Origin: Phycisphaeraceae bacterium
GTDB lineage: Bacteria; Planctomycetota; Phycisphaerae; Phycisphaerales; Phycisphaeraceae
Direction of reading: 5' to 3'
NCBI GenBank assembly: GCA_029260635.1
Contig: JAJDCW010000094.1
Span: 1-40,537 of the forward strand
Length of the DNA: 40,537 nt
The first letter of the stretch is position 1, and the number at the start of each line of letters is the position of its first letter. The notes under the pieces are model-generated. The model did not search any database. It was not told the origin of the DNA and was given only the letters and a program-made list of their open reading frames with translations. A program made the position numbers and the translations under genes. This document shows, piece by piece, positions 1 to 9,975 of the stretch.

Positions 1-848
1 AGGCGGACCTGCGGCAGACCGACGCGGTGGAGAAGGCTCTGAAAGACCACAAGATCGAGTGCGTGATGCACTTCGCGGCGTTGTCCTACGTCGGCGAGTC
101 GGTCAGTGAGCCTCTGACGTATTACGACAACAACACGGCCGGGACGATCAGCCTGCTACGTGCGATGGATAAGGTTGGCGTGAAGCGTCTGGTCTTCAGC
201 TCGACCTGCGCGACCTACGGCGAGCCGGAGTCGATGCCGATCGTCGAAACGATGCCACAGAACCCGATCAACCCTTACGGGTGGTCGAAGCTGTTTATCG
301 AACGGGTGCTTATAGATTACGCGGCGGCGAACGAGGACTTCGCATTTGCGGCGTTGCGTTACTTCAACGTCGCGGGCAGCGCCAGCGATGGAAGCATCGG
401 CGAGGATCATACCCCTGAGACGCACATCATCCCGGTATTGTTGAATGTCGCGCTGGGGAAGGTGCCGAAGGTCACGGTGTTCGGCGACGACTACCCGACG
501 CCGGACGGGACGTGTATACGCGATTACATCCATGTCGAGGACCTGGTCGATGCGCACGCGGTCGTGATGGGCGCGTTACAGCCGGGCGACCAGCGGTTCT
601 ACAACCTGGGCATCGGGCAAGGCCGGAGCGTGAAAGAACTGATCGACGCGGCCCGTGAGGTGACCGGGCACGAGGTCCCCGCGGACCTTGGCCCCCGCCG
701 GGCGGGTGACCCGCCGATGCTTTACGCTAACGCTGACAAGGTGCGCAACGAGTTGGGCTGGTCCGCGAAGATCACCGACATCAAGCAGACGATTCAGACG
801 GCCTGGCGGTGGTTCAAGGAGAACCCCGATGGATACGGGGACAAATAA
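1..848 (+). CDS. galE: UDP-glucose 4-epimerase-like SDR (5' end lies outside the window)
   Basis: Frame is open from base 3 (ADLRQTDAVEKALKDHKIECVMHFAALSYVGESV); GalE motifs YGWSKLFIERVLIDYA, LRYFNVAGS, GTCIRDYIHVEDL, YNLGIGQGRSVKE. Confidence 0.95.
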   Translation, partial: ADLRQTDAVEKALKDHKIECVMHFAALSYVGESVSEPLTYYDNNTAGTISLLRAMDKVGVKRLVFSSTCATYGEPESMPIVETMPQNPINPYGWSKLFIERVLIDYAAANEDFAFAALRYFNVAGSASDGSIGEDHTPETHIIPVLLNVALGKVPKVTVFGDDYPTPDGTCIRDYIHVEDLVDAHAVVMGALQPGDQRFYNLGIGQGRSVKELIDAAREVTGHEVPADLGPRRAGDPPMLYANADKVRNELGWSAKITDIKQTIQTAWRWFKENPDGYGDK

Positions 849-1042
849 TGCCCGGCAATAGCCACCGCCCTACCCCCAATCAGCCCGACCCGCTCCACCC
901 GATGGGCACACCCATCAAAGACCCCGGGAGCGAGACCTGGCGGCCGAACCGTGGGCCTGTGTTTAAGACGGTCGTGTGGGCGCTGCTGTTGCTGATCGGG
1001 GTGCTGGTGATTGCCGGGCTGGTAACGGGGCTGCTGCTATAA
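848..1042 (+). CDS. Small proline-rich single-TM protein
   Basis: ATG overlaps the galE stop (TAATG); 64 aa ending in the hydrophobic segment TVVWALLLLIGVLVIAGLVTGLLL. Confidence 0.6.
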   Translation: MPGNSHRPTPNQPDPLHPMGTPIKDPGSETWRPNRGPVFKTVVWALLLLIGVLVIAGLVTGLLL

Positions 1043-1111
1043 GCTGTTGATGGCAGCTGAGATTTACCCCCGGGCAGAGTGGGGTCTACGGGGACACAAA
1101 TATAATAATTA

Positions 1112-1208
1112 GGGCACCTCTAAAAATACACAGGACGAGGTGTCCACCGGTCTCCGCTAAGCCGCAAGCGGCATTGGCGCTGGGACAATCGAATAATTAG
1201 AGGTGCCC
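1112..1208. mobile_element. Candidate MITE-like element
   Basis: Perfect 12-bp TIRs GGGCACCTCTAA (1112-1123) and TTAGAGGTGCCC (1197-1208), flanked by ATTA (1108-1111) and ATTA (1209-1212); internal GCCGCAAGCGGC hairpin. Confidence 0.5.
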
Positions 1209-1213
1209 ATTAA

Positions 1214-1777
1214 TCAATAGCCGCGTTCACCGCGTTGGCTGGCTGTGAATTTGAAGCTGGGCTGTAGCTGCATCAGGATAATCCCTAATGGGACGGCGGC
1301 GACGGCGGAGTAGAGCAGCTCCCAGAAGCGTTGGAACAGCTCGTCGATCGCGCTCCAGTTGGGGATGGGTTCGTTTAAGAATAGCGGCAGACCCCGCCCG
1401 GTGTAGAGCATCACGGTGACGAGTTGGATGATGATGCCGACGAAGAAGACCATGATCGCCAGGGAGATTACGGACTCGCGGAAGACGAGTGTGCGCAGCT
1501 GGAGGATGGCGAACGCGCCGGCGAGGTAACCCAGCGCGACCGGGCCGAGGATCGTTCCCGAGACTTCGGGGCCGGGGATGAGGTTGGCGAGGATGCCCAG
1601 CGTGAGCATACCCCAGGCAACGGTCTTGGTCTGCGCGGAAAGGCCGACGAAGACCGCGAGGATCAGCAGGAAGTTCGGCGAGGCACCGTAGGCGTCGGGG
1701 ATACCCAACAGCGGCTTCAAGCCCATTTGCAGGAGCAGGAACAGGTAACTCGTGATGACGAAAACAAGCCAGTTCAT
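1214..1777 (-). CDS. mreD: Rod shape-determining protein MreD-like membrane protein
   Basis: Multi-TM 187-aa protein directly downstream of mreC in an mreBCD order. Confidence 0.8.
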   Translation of the reverse strand: MNWLVFVITSYLFLLLQMGLKPLLGIPDAYGASPNFLLILAVFVGLSAQTKTVAWGMLTLGILANLIPGPEVSGTILGPVALGYLAGAFAILQLRTLVFRESVISLAIMVFFVGIIIQLVTVMLYTGRGLPLFLNEPIPNWSAIDELFQRFWELLYSAVAAVPLGIILMQLQPSFKFTASQRGERGY

Positions 1778-1793
1778 AGGGTTCTGCTAAGGG

Positions 1794-2639
1794 TTAATCC
1801 ACGGGGACGAGTACGGCCACTCGGGTCAGGGATGGCAGCGGGAGCGTGGGACGGATCACGACGAATTTATTCAGGTAAGGCCGATCAGGGTGGTCGCCCG
1901 CCTCGGTCACGACACCGACGATAAACCCGCGTGCGCGGAACTGCCAGCTGTCGTCGGCGAGGTGGACCAGGTCCCCTACTTGCACCGGTGCATCGACGGC
2001 GAAATCTTCGGTGATAAACGACCGGCCATCCTCGGCGACCTGGATGAATGCGGGCAGCGGCTCGGAGACGCCGTCGTGGACGGGCTTAGCGATGCGGACC
2101 TGCAGCTTGGTGCCGGCTGCGGTGACGAGCTGGACGTCGGCGGTCTGCGCCGATGTGCTGACCACCCGGCCGACCAGGCCCGCGCCCCAGACGACGGCCA
2201 GTCCCTCACGCAGGCCGGATGATTCACCGACTCCGATGGTGAGGATCGGGTTCTCCAGGTCGCCATTAAACCCAAGAACATTCGCACCGATGAGTCGGAT
2301 CCCGCCGAGGTCCAGCAGCGCATCGATCTGGGCGAGGCTCTGGCTGACATCGCGGAGTTCGAGGATCTCCTGTTCGAGTGTGTCGATGTAGACGTTGGCC
2401 TGGGCGAGTTGTTCTGCGAGGTCGCCGCCGGGCGTGAAGTCGGGGGCGTTAGCACGACCGGGCCTGAGTGTGGCGGACATGCGTTGGAGCATCGTCGCGG
2501 GCTTGCTGATGAACCCGACGAACGCGCGCGGGATCGAGGCGATGGCGGTGGCGGCGCCGGTGGGCAGTTGGCTGGATAGCAGCAGCAGGACCGCGATGGC
2601 GATCAGGATGCGCTTGGGTGTGATGGGCGGCCTGTTCAT
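1794..2639 (-). CDS. mreC: Rod shape-determining protein MreC
   Basis: N-terminal TM, coiled coil, then ANVLGFNGDLENPILTIGVGESSGLREGLAVVWGAGLVGRVVSTS, typical of MreC. Confidence 0.9.
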   Translation of the reverse strand: MNRPPITPKRILIAIAVLLLLSSQLPTGAATAIASIPRAFVGFISKPATMLQRMSATLRPGRANAPDFTPGGDLAEQLAQANVYIDTLEQEILELRDVSQSLAQIDALLDLGGIRLIGANVLGFNGDLENPILTIGVGESSGLREGLAVVWGAGLVGRVVSTSAQTADVQLVTAAGTKLQVRIAKPVHDGVSEPLPAFIQVAEDGRSFITEDFAVDAPVQVGDLVHLADDSWQFRARGFIVGVVTEAGDHPDRPYLNKFVVIRPTLPLPSLTRVAVLVPVD

Positions 2640-2789
2640 GCCCGCTCCGATTTGGCTGGTGTGTTGCTTATCATCACGGGAAGGTCCGGTGTGCTGGCGT
2701 CTGGCGCAACAGTTCGCGGCGCTTCATGTGATGATGCCGCTAAGGGCTGAACCGGGGGGGCATCCCGTCGTCCACGCCAAGGGGGCAAA

Positions 2790-2808
2790 CCGGGGGTCAC
2801 GCCGGGGG

Positions 2809-2813
<5 letters not shown>
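2790..2813. repeat. 12-bp perfect tandem duplication CCGGGGGTCACG x2 over the mreB stop
   Basis: Read directly; on the minus strand GCG TGA CCC CCG GCG TGA CCC CCG, so a second in-frame TGA follows the first. Confidence 0.9.
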
Positions 2814-3861
<1,048 letters not shown>

Positions 3862-4063
3862 ACGCCTAGGCCCCTGTCGCCCGGTGATATCGGATATTGA
3901 TCCGGGCCGGGCACGATTGTATCCAATCGCCGTGATTGTGCGCAATGGACGCGCAACGGGGGTAACGATACCCCGTCATATAGCCTGTTTATCGGTGATT
4001 AGTGCCGGCAGGATGTAGTTTTATCGGAATACGGGGATGTGATAAGGGGAGCCCTGATAGAAA

Positions 4064-4090
4064 AAGCCCACGTTTTGAAAACGTGGGCTT
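4064..4090 (-). terminator. Rho-independent terminator for the 48-aa miniprotein transcript
   Basis: Perfect inverted repeat AAGCCCACGTTTT-G-AAAACGTGGGCTT followed on the minus strand by a T tract (TTTTT). Confidence 0.85.
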
Positions 4091-4119
4091 CGGGGGGTGT
4101 TTTATATGGAGCAAATCGT

Positions 4120-4266
4120 TTAGCTGCCGGGGAGGAACCAGGTGGCGGTGCCGAAGACCTGGAAGCCGCGGTACCAGACGTAGCCGACGCCGGCCACGAG
4201 GGCTAACAGGGCGACGAACACCAGGACGGTGTAGATGCTTTCACTAGAGCCAGCGGTATCTGCCAT
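4120..4266 (-). CDS. 48-aa single-TM miniprotein (absent from the ORF track)
   Basis: Translated by hand: MADTAGSSESIYTVLVFVALLALVAGVGYVWYRGFQVFGTATWFLPGS*. GGGAG Shine-Dalgarno-like sequence upstream, terminator downstream. Confidence 0.75.
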   Translation of the reverse strand: MADTAGSSESIYTVLVFVALLALVAGVGYVWYRGFQVFGTATWFLPGS

Positions 4267-4349
4267 GACTGAATACTCCCGAGCGTCCCGCGTCGTGGCG
4301 GGTGTGTGTGCAAATTAGGAAAAGCCTGTTCGAGTGCGGCGGCGATCGA

Positions 4350-5225
4350 TCAATAAGGGCCGGTGTAGACCTGATCGCCCGCCACAACCTGACCGTTGGA
4401 CAGGGTCATGCGCCCTGCGGCGATGGCGGATTCGACACGATCGACGACGAAAGTGCCGACATAGGATTCGTTCCTGTGGACGAGGAACTTCATGTTTTCC
4501 TGAACGCCATCCTTGGAACCGACGTCAACCTGCACGAGCTGAGTGCCCGCAGAATTCTCGACGACCGTGATGGTACCAGCGATAGCGACATTAGATTCGA
4601 TCGGCGTCTGGGCCGTGTCGCCGGTGCTCAGATCGGAGCGGAACTGCGGGGGCACCTTGGCCAGCGAGTCACGCAGCGAGATGTTGTCCTGCTCGAGGCT
4701 GACCATCTGCTCGCCGATGCGACGGACCTGGCGGTTGAGGCTGTCGCGCTGACTCTCCAGCTCGTTATTGCGGTCGCCGAGCTGCACGAGCTTGGTCTGT
4801 GAGTCGACCAGCTGCTGGCGTGTTTCCTTGAGGTCGGTCGTGGTAATCGTCAGGAGGTTGGCATCCTGGACGGCGGCGGCGGAGAGGCGTGAAAGCTCGG
4901 CCTCGAGCTGGGCGAGCTTGCGTTCGCCCTGCAGGACGTTGCTGCTGGCCTGGGCGGCCTGCTCACGGAGCTGGTTCATCTCCTTGGTCAGCGCGGTGAC
5001 GCGCTGATTCAGGAGGGCGGACTCTTTGGAGTTGCCTTCAAGCGCGGCAGACTTTTCCTGCTCGGCGACGCGGGCGCTAACCTTCGCGGCGGCGGCTTCG
5101 GACTTGTGGGTGGTGATCTGACTTGCGTAGTCCTCGGTCTGTGCCACATAAGGCACAACCAGGGCGACGAGCAGGACAGACATAACGGTCACAAAAACCA
5201 CGAGGATCTTGGTCAGGGGACTCAA
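4350..5225 (-). CDS. Membrane-anchored coiled-coil protein with MreC-like C-terminal beta domain
   Basis: N-terminal TM (LTKILVVFVTVMSVLLVALVVPYVA), long coiled coil, C-terminal VDVGSKDGVQENMKFLVHRNESYVGTFVVDRVESAIAAGRM. Confidence 0.8.
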   Translation of the reverse strand: MSPLTKILVVFVTVMSVLLVALVVPYVAQTEDYASQITTHKSEAAAAKVSARVAEQEKSAALEGNSKESALLNQRVTALTKEMNQLREQAAQASSNVLQGERKLAQLEAELSRLSAAAVQDANLLTITTTDLKETRQQLVDSQTKLVQLGDRNNELESQRDSLNRQVRRIGEQMVSLEQDNISLRDSLAKVPPQFRSDLSTGDTAQTPIESNVAIAGTITVVENSAGTQLVQVDVGSKDGVQENMKFLVHRNESYVGTFVVDRVESAIAAGRMTLSNGQVVAGDQVYTGPY

Positions 5226-5381
5226 TGGAACATCCTCTCAAAGCGAGATAAAGGAACAAATTCAGATACCACGGGGGTGGGACAGCAGGCCCCACTCGGA
5301 TGCACATTATCTACTTGTGGGGCAGGGCTTGTCAACCGTTGGGGATCGTCAAACCGGGCTCGGGGCTGTGAAGGCGGATTC

Positions 5382-6497
5382 TCACCTGGGCTGGGCCCGG
5401 AGCACGGCGGCAGCGGCGGAGAGCCGAACCTGCGGATGAGGGTCCTGCATCAATTCAGCCATGGTGGCGATGAGGGTTTTATCCTCGAAAAGACGCCAGA
5501 TATAGGGCGGGTCGGACGGCAGCAACTCTAAATAAATACGCGACCGGGCGGAGTCCAGGGCCCCCGCCGTGATCACGGACTGGGAACGCAGGACCGGGTT
5601 ATCGGACTGGCAGGCCTGATTGACGAATTTGGATTGTTCCAGCAGTTCTTTAATCGCGGCACGGCCCCCGATGTGGGAGACGGCCTCGACGGACGCCAGC
5701 CGCAGCTCTATGGGCTGGTCGCGGCGTTCGATTATTGCCATCAGCGCGGTCTCGGCCGAGGCGTCACGGAGCCGGCCGAGCATGGTGACCGCCAGGACGC
5801 GGACCTCGTCGAACTCGGAGAAGGCCGCGGCGCGGAGCGGGCTGATCGCTTCTTGGTCACCCAGGATGAACTGGGCCTCGGCGAACTGGATACGGACGAT
5901 CGCCTGACGGAGCTTGTCCACACGCTGGTTGGGCATCGGGACCTTAGCCATCGCGTCGATCATGGGTAGCGCGCTGGATTCACCCATCAGCCCCAGCAGC
6001 ATGACGGTGTTGCTGCGGACCGAGGGGTTGGGCGCGCCTAGCATCTCAGCCATCTCGCTGATATCGACCTCCTGATTGCATCGGCGGGCGGCGTACATCG
6101 CGGCGGCGCGGACGGAGGGGTCCTGGTCTTCGACACAACGCAGGGCGGCGGGGCCCAACTCGTGCATGCGCATCTTGCCGATGGTGACCAGCGAGGTGAA
6201 ACGCACGACGGGGTGTTCGTCATCCAGGCCGATCTGCGCTAATGGCAGTACACGGCTGGGGACGCTCTGCATGGCTTCGATCGCGTTGGCACGCAGGAAC
6301 GGGTCTTCACTACGAGCGGCGTCCTGAATGATCTGGATCGCCCCCTCTCGCAGTTCAAGCAGTGACGGGACCGGTTGATCGTTTTTAGAATCGTTGGCGG
6401 CGGAGACGTGAGCGGGCGCACCGAGCACGCAGATAAAGGCCGCGAAGCAGCAGGCTAACAAGGTGTGCTGCGGGGTAGAGAAGGTTGGGCTGTTCAC
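5382..6497 (-). CDS. Secreted HEAT-repeat protein
   Basis: Signal peptide-like N-terminus (TLLACCFAAFICVLGAPAHVSA) and repeated HEAT units (DPFLRANAIEAM, DPSVRAAAMYAA, NPSVRSNTVMLLG). GTG start at 6497 has a good SD (AAGGAAAG). Confidence 0.85.
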   Translation of the reverse strand: MNSPTFSTPQHTLLACCFAAFICVLGAPAHVSAANDSKNDQPVPSLLELREGAIQIIQDAARSEDPFLRANAIEAMQSVPSRVLPLAQIGLDDEHPVVRFTSLVTIGKMRMHELGPAALRCVEDQDPSVRAAAMYAARRCNQEVDISEMAEMLGAPNPSVRSNTVMLLGLMGESSALPMIDAMAKVPMPNQRVDKLRQAIVRIQFAEAQFILGDQEAISPLRAAAFSEFDEVRVLAVTMLGRLRDASAETALMAIIERRDQPIELRLASVEAVSHIGGRAAIKELLEQSKFVNQACQSDNPVLRSQSVITAGALDSARSRIYLELLPSDPPYIWRLFEDKTLIATMAELMQDPHPQVRLSAAAAVLRAQPR

Positions 6498-6583
6498 GTT
6501 ATCTTTCCTTCGTTCGAGCGGAATGGGCAAGGGGTGTCGAATTCTTGGACAGACGGCCGGAGCCGCCTCCGCCGGGGCGGGGG

Positions 6584-8383
6584 TTAATCCCTGATCTTTC
6601 GGGGGGCTATCTTACCCCATACGAGCAGGAGTGCGGCCAGGGTCGTAAGAATGCCGGCGGGGATATCGCCCAGGGTGCCATAGATCGTCAGCCGGGTATC
6701 CAGGCGGGGCTGGTTGGAGGCGAAGCCATCGACCCACTGGGTCTGCCCCCCCACTTGCACGACCGGCCCGACCCGGCCGAGTGAATCGATGAACCCGCTG
6801 ATGCCGCCATTGACGCTGCGGGCCATCGGGACACGGTTCTCGATGCACCGGATCGTGGCGATCTGAAGGTGCTGGGGCTGCTGGGCGAGGCCGGGGTACC
6901 AGGCGCTGTTCGTAAGGTTGACCAACAGGTCGGCACGCTTCCGCCCGTCGTTCTGGTAGACGAGCCGATTGACCACACGACCGACCGCGTCTTCATAACA
7001 GATCGGCGTGGCGACACGGATGATCTTGGTGCTTGAGCTTGATGGCGTCTCGGCGTCGTCGGGCTGACCGTCGGCGGCCTGTAGATAGGGGATATCAAAC
7101 ACCGTCAGCGACGTGCCCGGCGCGAGAGAGTAGTCCTGATCGTAAGGGGTGAACCATTTCAGGAACAGGGCCTTGATCGGCGGGACCGCACCGACCCAGG
7201 GGATAAATTCGCCGAAGGGGACCCGGTGCATCTTGTCGTACCGCACCGGGGACTGCTCGCCATCGGAGTAATATAGATACGCCGAGTTGTACCGGGGCTT
7301 GGGCAGGTAGCCGGGCTGGCCGTCGGGGTACGGGGCCTCGACGAAGCCCTCATACGAGGGCGACCCCACGATGAGGTTGGTATCGATTGATTGTGCGGTC
7401 GCGCGGATCAGGTCGTGGTAGATATAACTGTCGCCGCCCATCTCGCGGTAGAAATTCAGCGCGTAGGGGTTGATCGCCTTGGGGACCATCGTCTCGGGCC
7501 AGACGATCAGGTCGGGTTTAGGGTCGGCCTCAGCGGCGAGACGCGTCAGCTCGGTCATGCGTTGCCAGTTCTCGGCGTCGGACTGCGGCGTGCTGTGGAC
7601 CTTATTATCCTGGGGGACGTTGGTCTGGATCACCGCGACGTTCGGGCCGGGCCGCGTGGCCTGGTCCCACTGCCCGATGCGGTAGTTGCCGTAGAGCCAG
7701 GCGGATGACATCACCAACACCCAGAGGAACAACGACCCGCGGATCGTGCGGTGCAGGCGGTGCTTGCTTTGACCGATCGGTGTGAAAAGCGGATGCGTCA
7801 TCAGATCAACCAGCAGGCCCGAGGTCATCACGACGACCAGACTGACACCCAGTTCGCCAAAGACATCGGCGACCTGAATGATGCGCCCCGCGGACTGGGT
7901 TGGCAGGTAGGACGCCTGCGTATGCCCAAATGCGAACCAGCCGAACCCGCCTGCGAGGAACCGGCCGCGGACAAACTCGCTGGCGACCCAGGCCATCGGC
8001 AGCAACACGATCATCGCGGTGCGGTATCGCTTGTGAAGGACGTGTGCGACCACCAGCGCGAGCGACCAGTAGGCCGCCATCAGCGCGGAGAGCACGACGT
8101 AGCCGCCCTGCGTGATGGGGATAATCCAGGACAACATGTAGAGCCAGACCACCCAGAAAACCAGGAAGGTGGTCCATGTGAGTTTCCGGGTCGAGGCGGC
8201 GCGGGCCGCGAGCAGTCCGACGGGCCACAGCGCGAAGTACGCCAGCCACGCCAAACCGAACGGCGGGAAGGACAGGATGATCAACACCGCCGAGAGCCCC
8301 GCGAGGATCAGGTGGACCGGGACCGAGCGGATGCCGGTCCTGGGTAAGGCCACGTGAGCTGGGTGGTGCTGGGATTGGGGCAT
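6584..8383 (-). CDS. lnt: Apolipoprotein N-acyltransferase
   Basis: Multi-TM N-terminus plus nitrilase-like domain: LIVWPETMVPKA, YDKMHRVPFGEFIPW, PICYEDAVG, NLTNSAWYPGLAQQPQHLQIATIRCIENRVPMARSVNGGISGFID. Confidence 0.95.
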   Translation of the reverse strand: MPQSQHHPAHVALPRTGIRSVPVHLILAGLSAVLIILSFPPFGLAWLAYFALWPVGLLAARAASTRKLTWTTFLVFWVVWLYMLSWIIPITQGGYVVLSALMAAYWSLALVVAHVLHKRYRTAMIVLLPMAWVASEFVRGRFLAGGFGWFAFGHTQASYLPTQSAGRIIQVADVFGELGVSLVVVMTSGLLVDLMTHPLFTPIGQSKHRLHRTIRGSLFLWVLVMSSAWLYGNYRIGQWDQATRPGPNVAVIQTNVPQDNKVHSTPQSDAENWQRMTELTRLAAEADPKPDLIVWPETMVPKAINPYALNFYREMGGDSYIYHDLIRATAQSIDTNLIVGSPSYEGFVEAPYPDGQPGYLPKPRYNSAYLYYSDGEQSPVRYDKMHRVPFGEFIPWVGAVPPIKALFLKWFTPYDQDYSLAPGTSLTVFDIPYLQAADGQPDDAETPSSSSTKIIRVATPICYEDAVGRVVNRLVYQNDGRKRADLLVNLTNSAWYPGLAQQPQHLQIATIRCIENRVPMARSVNGGISGFIDSLGRVGPVVQVGGQTQWVDGFASNQPRLDTRLTIYGTLGDIPAGILTTLAALLLVWGKIAPRKIRD

Positions 8384-8384
8384 G

Positions 8385-8419
8385 GAGGGTCAGGGTACGG
8401 GGGACAGGGGGCGGGGATC
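8385..8419. repeat. Degenerate heptad array (5 units, RGGGNNC-like)
   Basis: GAGGGTC AGGGTAC GGGGGAC AGGGGGC GGGGATC, immediately upstream of the lnt start codon. Confidence 0.7.
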
Positions 8420-8489
8420 AGTCAGATCTTGGACGCTTCATTTGCCTACTTCAACCGAAGGAATCACAGCCACTTATTGTCGGTATTAA

Positions 8490-8521
8490 AAACGCCCACG
8501 CAATCTCCTGCGTAGGCGTTT
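8490..8521 (-). terminator. Rho-independent terminator downstream of the XerC/D gene
   Basis: AAACGCCTACGCA-ggagat-TGCGTGGGCGTTT on the minus strand (one G:U pair), continuing into TTTTT. Confidence 0.8.
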
Positions 8522-8537
8522 GAGTTTCTGTCTTTCT

Positions 8538-8565
8538 GATCCCCGATCCCTGTACCCCGGACCCT
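8538..8565. repeat. Degenerate heptad array (4 units), inverted relative to 8385-8419
   Basis: GATCCCC GATCCCT GTACCCC GGACCCT; reverse complement fits RGGGNNC. Confidence 0.7.
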
Positions 8566-8569
8566 AAAC

Positions 8570-9559
8570 TTACACCGCCCGTGGATGGGCCTCGTCGTAG
8601 GCGGTACGAAGCCGCATGCTCGAGAGGTGGGTGTAGATCTGGGTGGTGGACAGGGACTGATGGCCCAGCAGTTCCTGGACGCTGCGGAGGTCCGCGCCGT
8701 TGTCCAAGAGGTGCGTCGCGAAGCTGTGACGCAGGGTGTGGGGGCTGATGGTCGAGTCCAGGTCGCAGGACTTGAGATACTTATCGAGTTTACGGCGGAC
8801 CGAGCGGGTCGAGAGCCGTCCGCCGTTCTTATTGACGAATAACGGGAGCGCCGGGTCGGACATCGACTGCTGACGCAGTGCGGTGAAGCGCTGGTCGGGC
8901 TCAAGCAGTGTCAGGTAGTGACGGATCGCGGCGATGGCGTGCGAGCCCAGCGGAACGATGCGTTCTTTCTTCCCCTTGCCGCGGATGTTAACGGTCTGGC
9001 CGACCTGGTCCAGGTCGTTGCGGTTGAGGTCCACCAGCTCGCTGACGCGGACGCCAGTGGAGTAGAGCGTTTCCAGGATCGCACGGTCACGGGCACCGAG
9101 GGTGTCGCGGTTGTCCGGCGCGCTCAGCAGTTTCTCGACCTGCTCAACGGTGATGGCCTTGGGCAGACGCTTGGTCTGCTTGGGCGTGCGGATCAGGAGC
9201 ATGGGGTTGGTCTGGCAGGTGCCCCGCTTGAGCATCCACTTGTAGAAGCTGCGTAGCGTGGCGATCTTACGGGCGGTGGTGGCCGGTGAGTAGCCAAAGC
9301 CGTCCAGGTGCGTAAGGAAGCCGCGGATGACCATGGCGTCGGCACTCTTGAGTTTGGCATCCAGCCGGCCGTTGCCGTCGGAGCCTTCTTCCTGAGGCGG
9401 GGGCGTCTCGGACGGCTGCTGGCCGGGGGCCTCGCCGCTGAGGAACTCGGCGTACTGTCGGAGGTCCGCGCCGTAGCAGCGGGCGGTGTAGGGGCTGAAG
9501 TGCCTCTCGTACCGCAGATAGTTGACGAATTGTTCGAGCGTTTGATTTGTTGCTGCCAT
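8570..9559 (-). CDS. xerC: Site-specific tyrosine recombinase XerC/XerD family
   Basis: STGVRVSELVDLNRNDL, HTLRHSFATHLLDNGADLRSVQELLGHQSLSTTQIYTHLS (R..HxxR..H..Y). Start set at MAATNQTLEQFVNYL. Confidence 0.9.
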   Translation of the reverse strand: MAATNQTLEQFVNYLRYERHFSPYTARCYGADLRQYAEFLSGEAPGQQPSETPPPQEEGSDGNGRLDAKLKSADAMVIRGFLTHLDGFGYSPATTARKIATLRSFYKWMLKRGTCQTNPMLLIRTPKQTKRLPKAITVEQVEKLLSAPDNRDTLGARDRAILETLYSTGVRVSELVDLNRNDLDQVGQTVNIRGKGKKERIVPLGSHAIAAIRHYLTLLEPDQRFTALRQQSMSDPALPLFVNKNGGRLSTRSVRRKLDKYLKSCDLDSTISPHTLRHSFATHLLDNGADLRSVQELLGHQSLSTTQIYTHLSSMRLRTAYDEAHPRAV

Positions 9560-9653
9560 GGCTGTTTCCTCTTCTGTCATCGGCCTAAGTGGCCGAACGG
9601 CCACACGAATTTGTGGGTCAAAGTTCCGGGCGGTGCCCGTCTTACGTTTCGGG

Positions 9654-9929
9654 TTACGCCCCCGGGTCTAATTTCACTTTGTTAAGCTGGTCAACCATCC
9701 TCGCGCCCAGCTGGTGTGAGAGCATCGCGGCATCGAACCACTCGATGTCGGACTCCTTGTCTCTTGCCATATCGATCAGCTGGTCCAGCAACTGCGGCTC
9801 CTGGCCCGGGGCGCAGCGGAAGACGTAGCGTTGGCCCTGTTTCACCAGGACCAGCTCGCGTGTGCCGTCCTCGGCCTTCTGCTCGTGCAGGGTCGGGCCG
9901 GGCTGGGGGTTTTTAATAGGTTCGTTCAT
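9654..9929 (-). CDS. Hypothetical 91-aa protein
   Basis: Intact ORF in the minus-strand gene series; no family recognised. Confidence 0.6.
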   Translation of the reverse strand: MNEPIKNPQPGPTLHEQKAEDGTRELVLVKQGQRYVFRCAPGQEPQLLDQLIDMARDKESDIEWFDAAMLSHQLGARMVDQLNKVKLDPGA

Positions 9930-9975
9930 TTCGGCACGGCCTCGATCCGGTTCGGATCGGCGGCGTGCCGACCCG

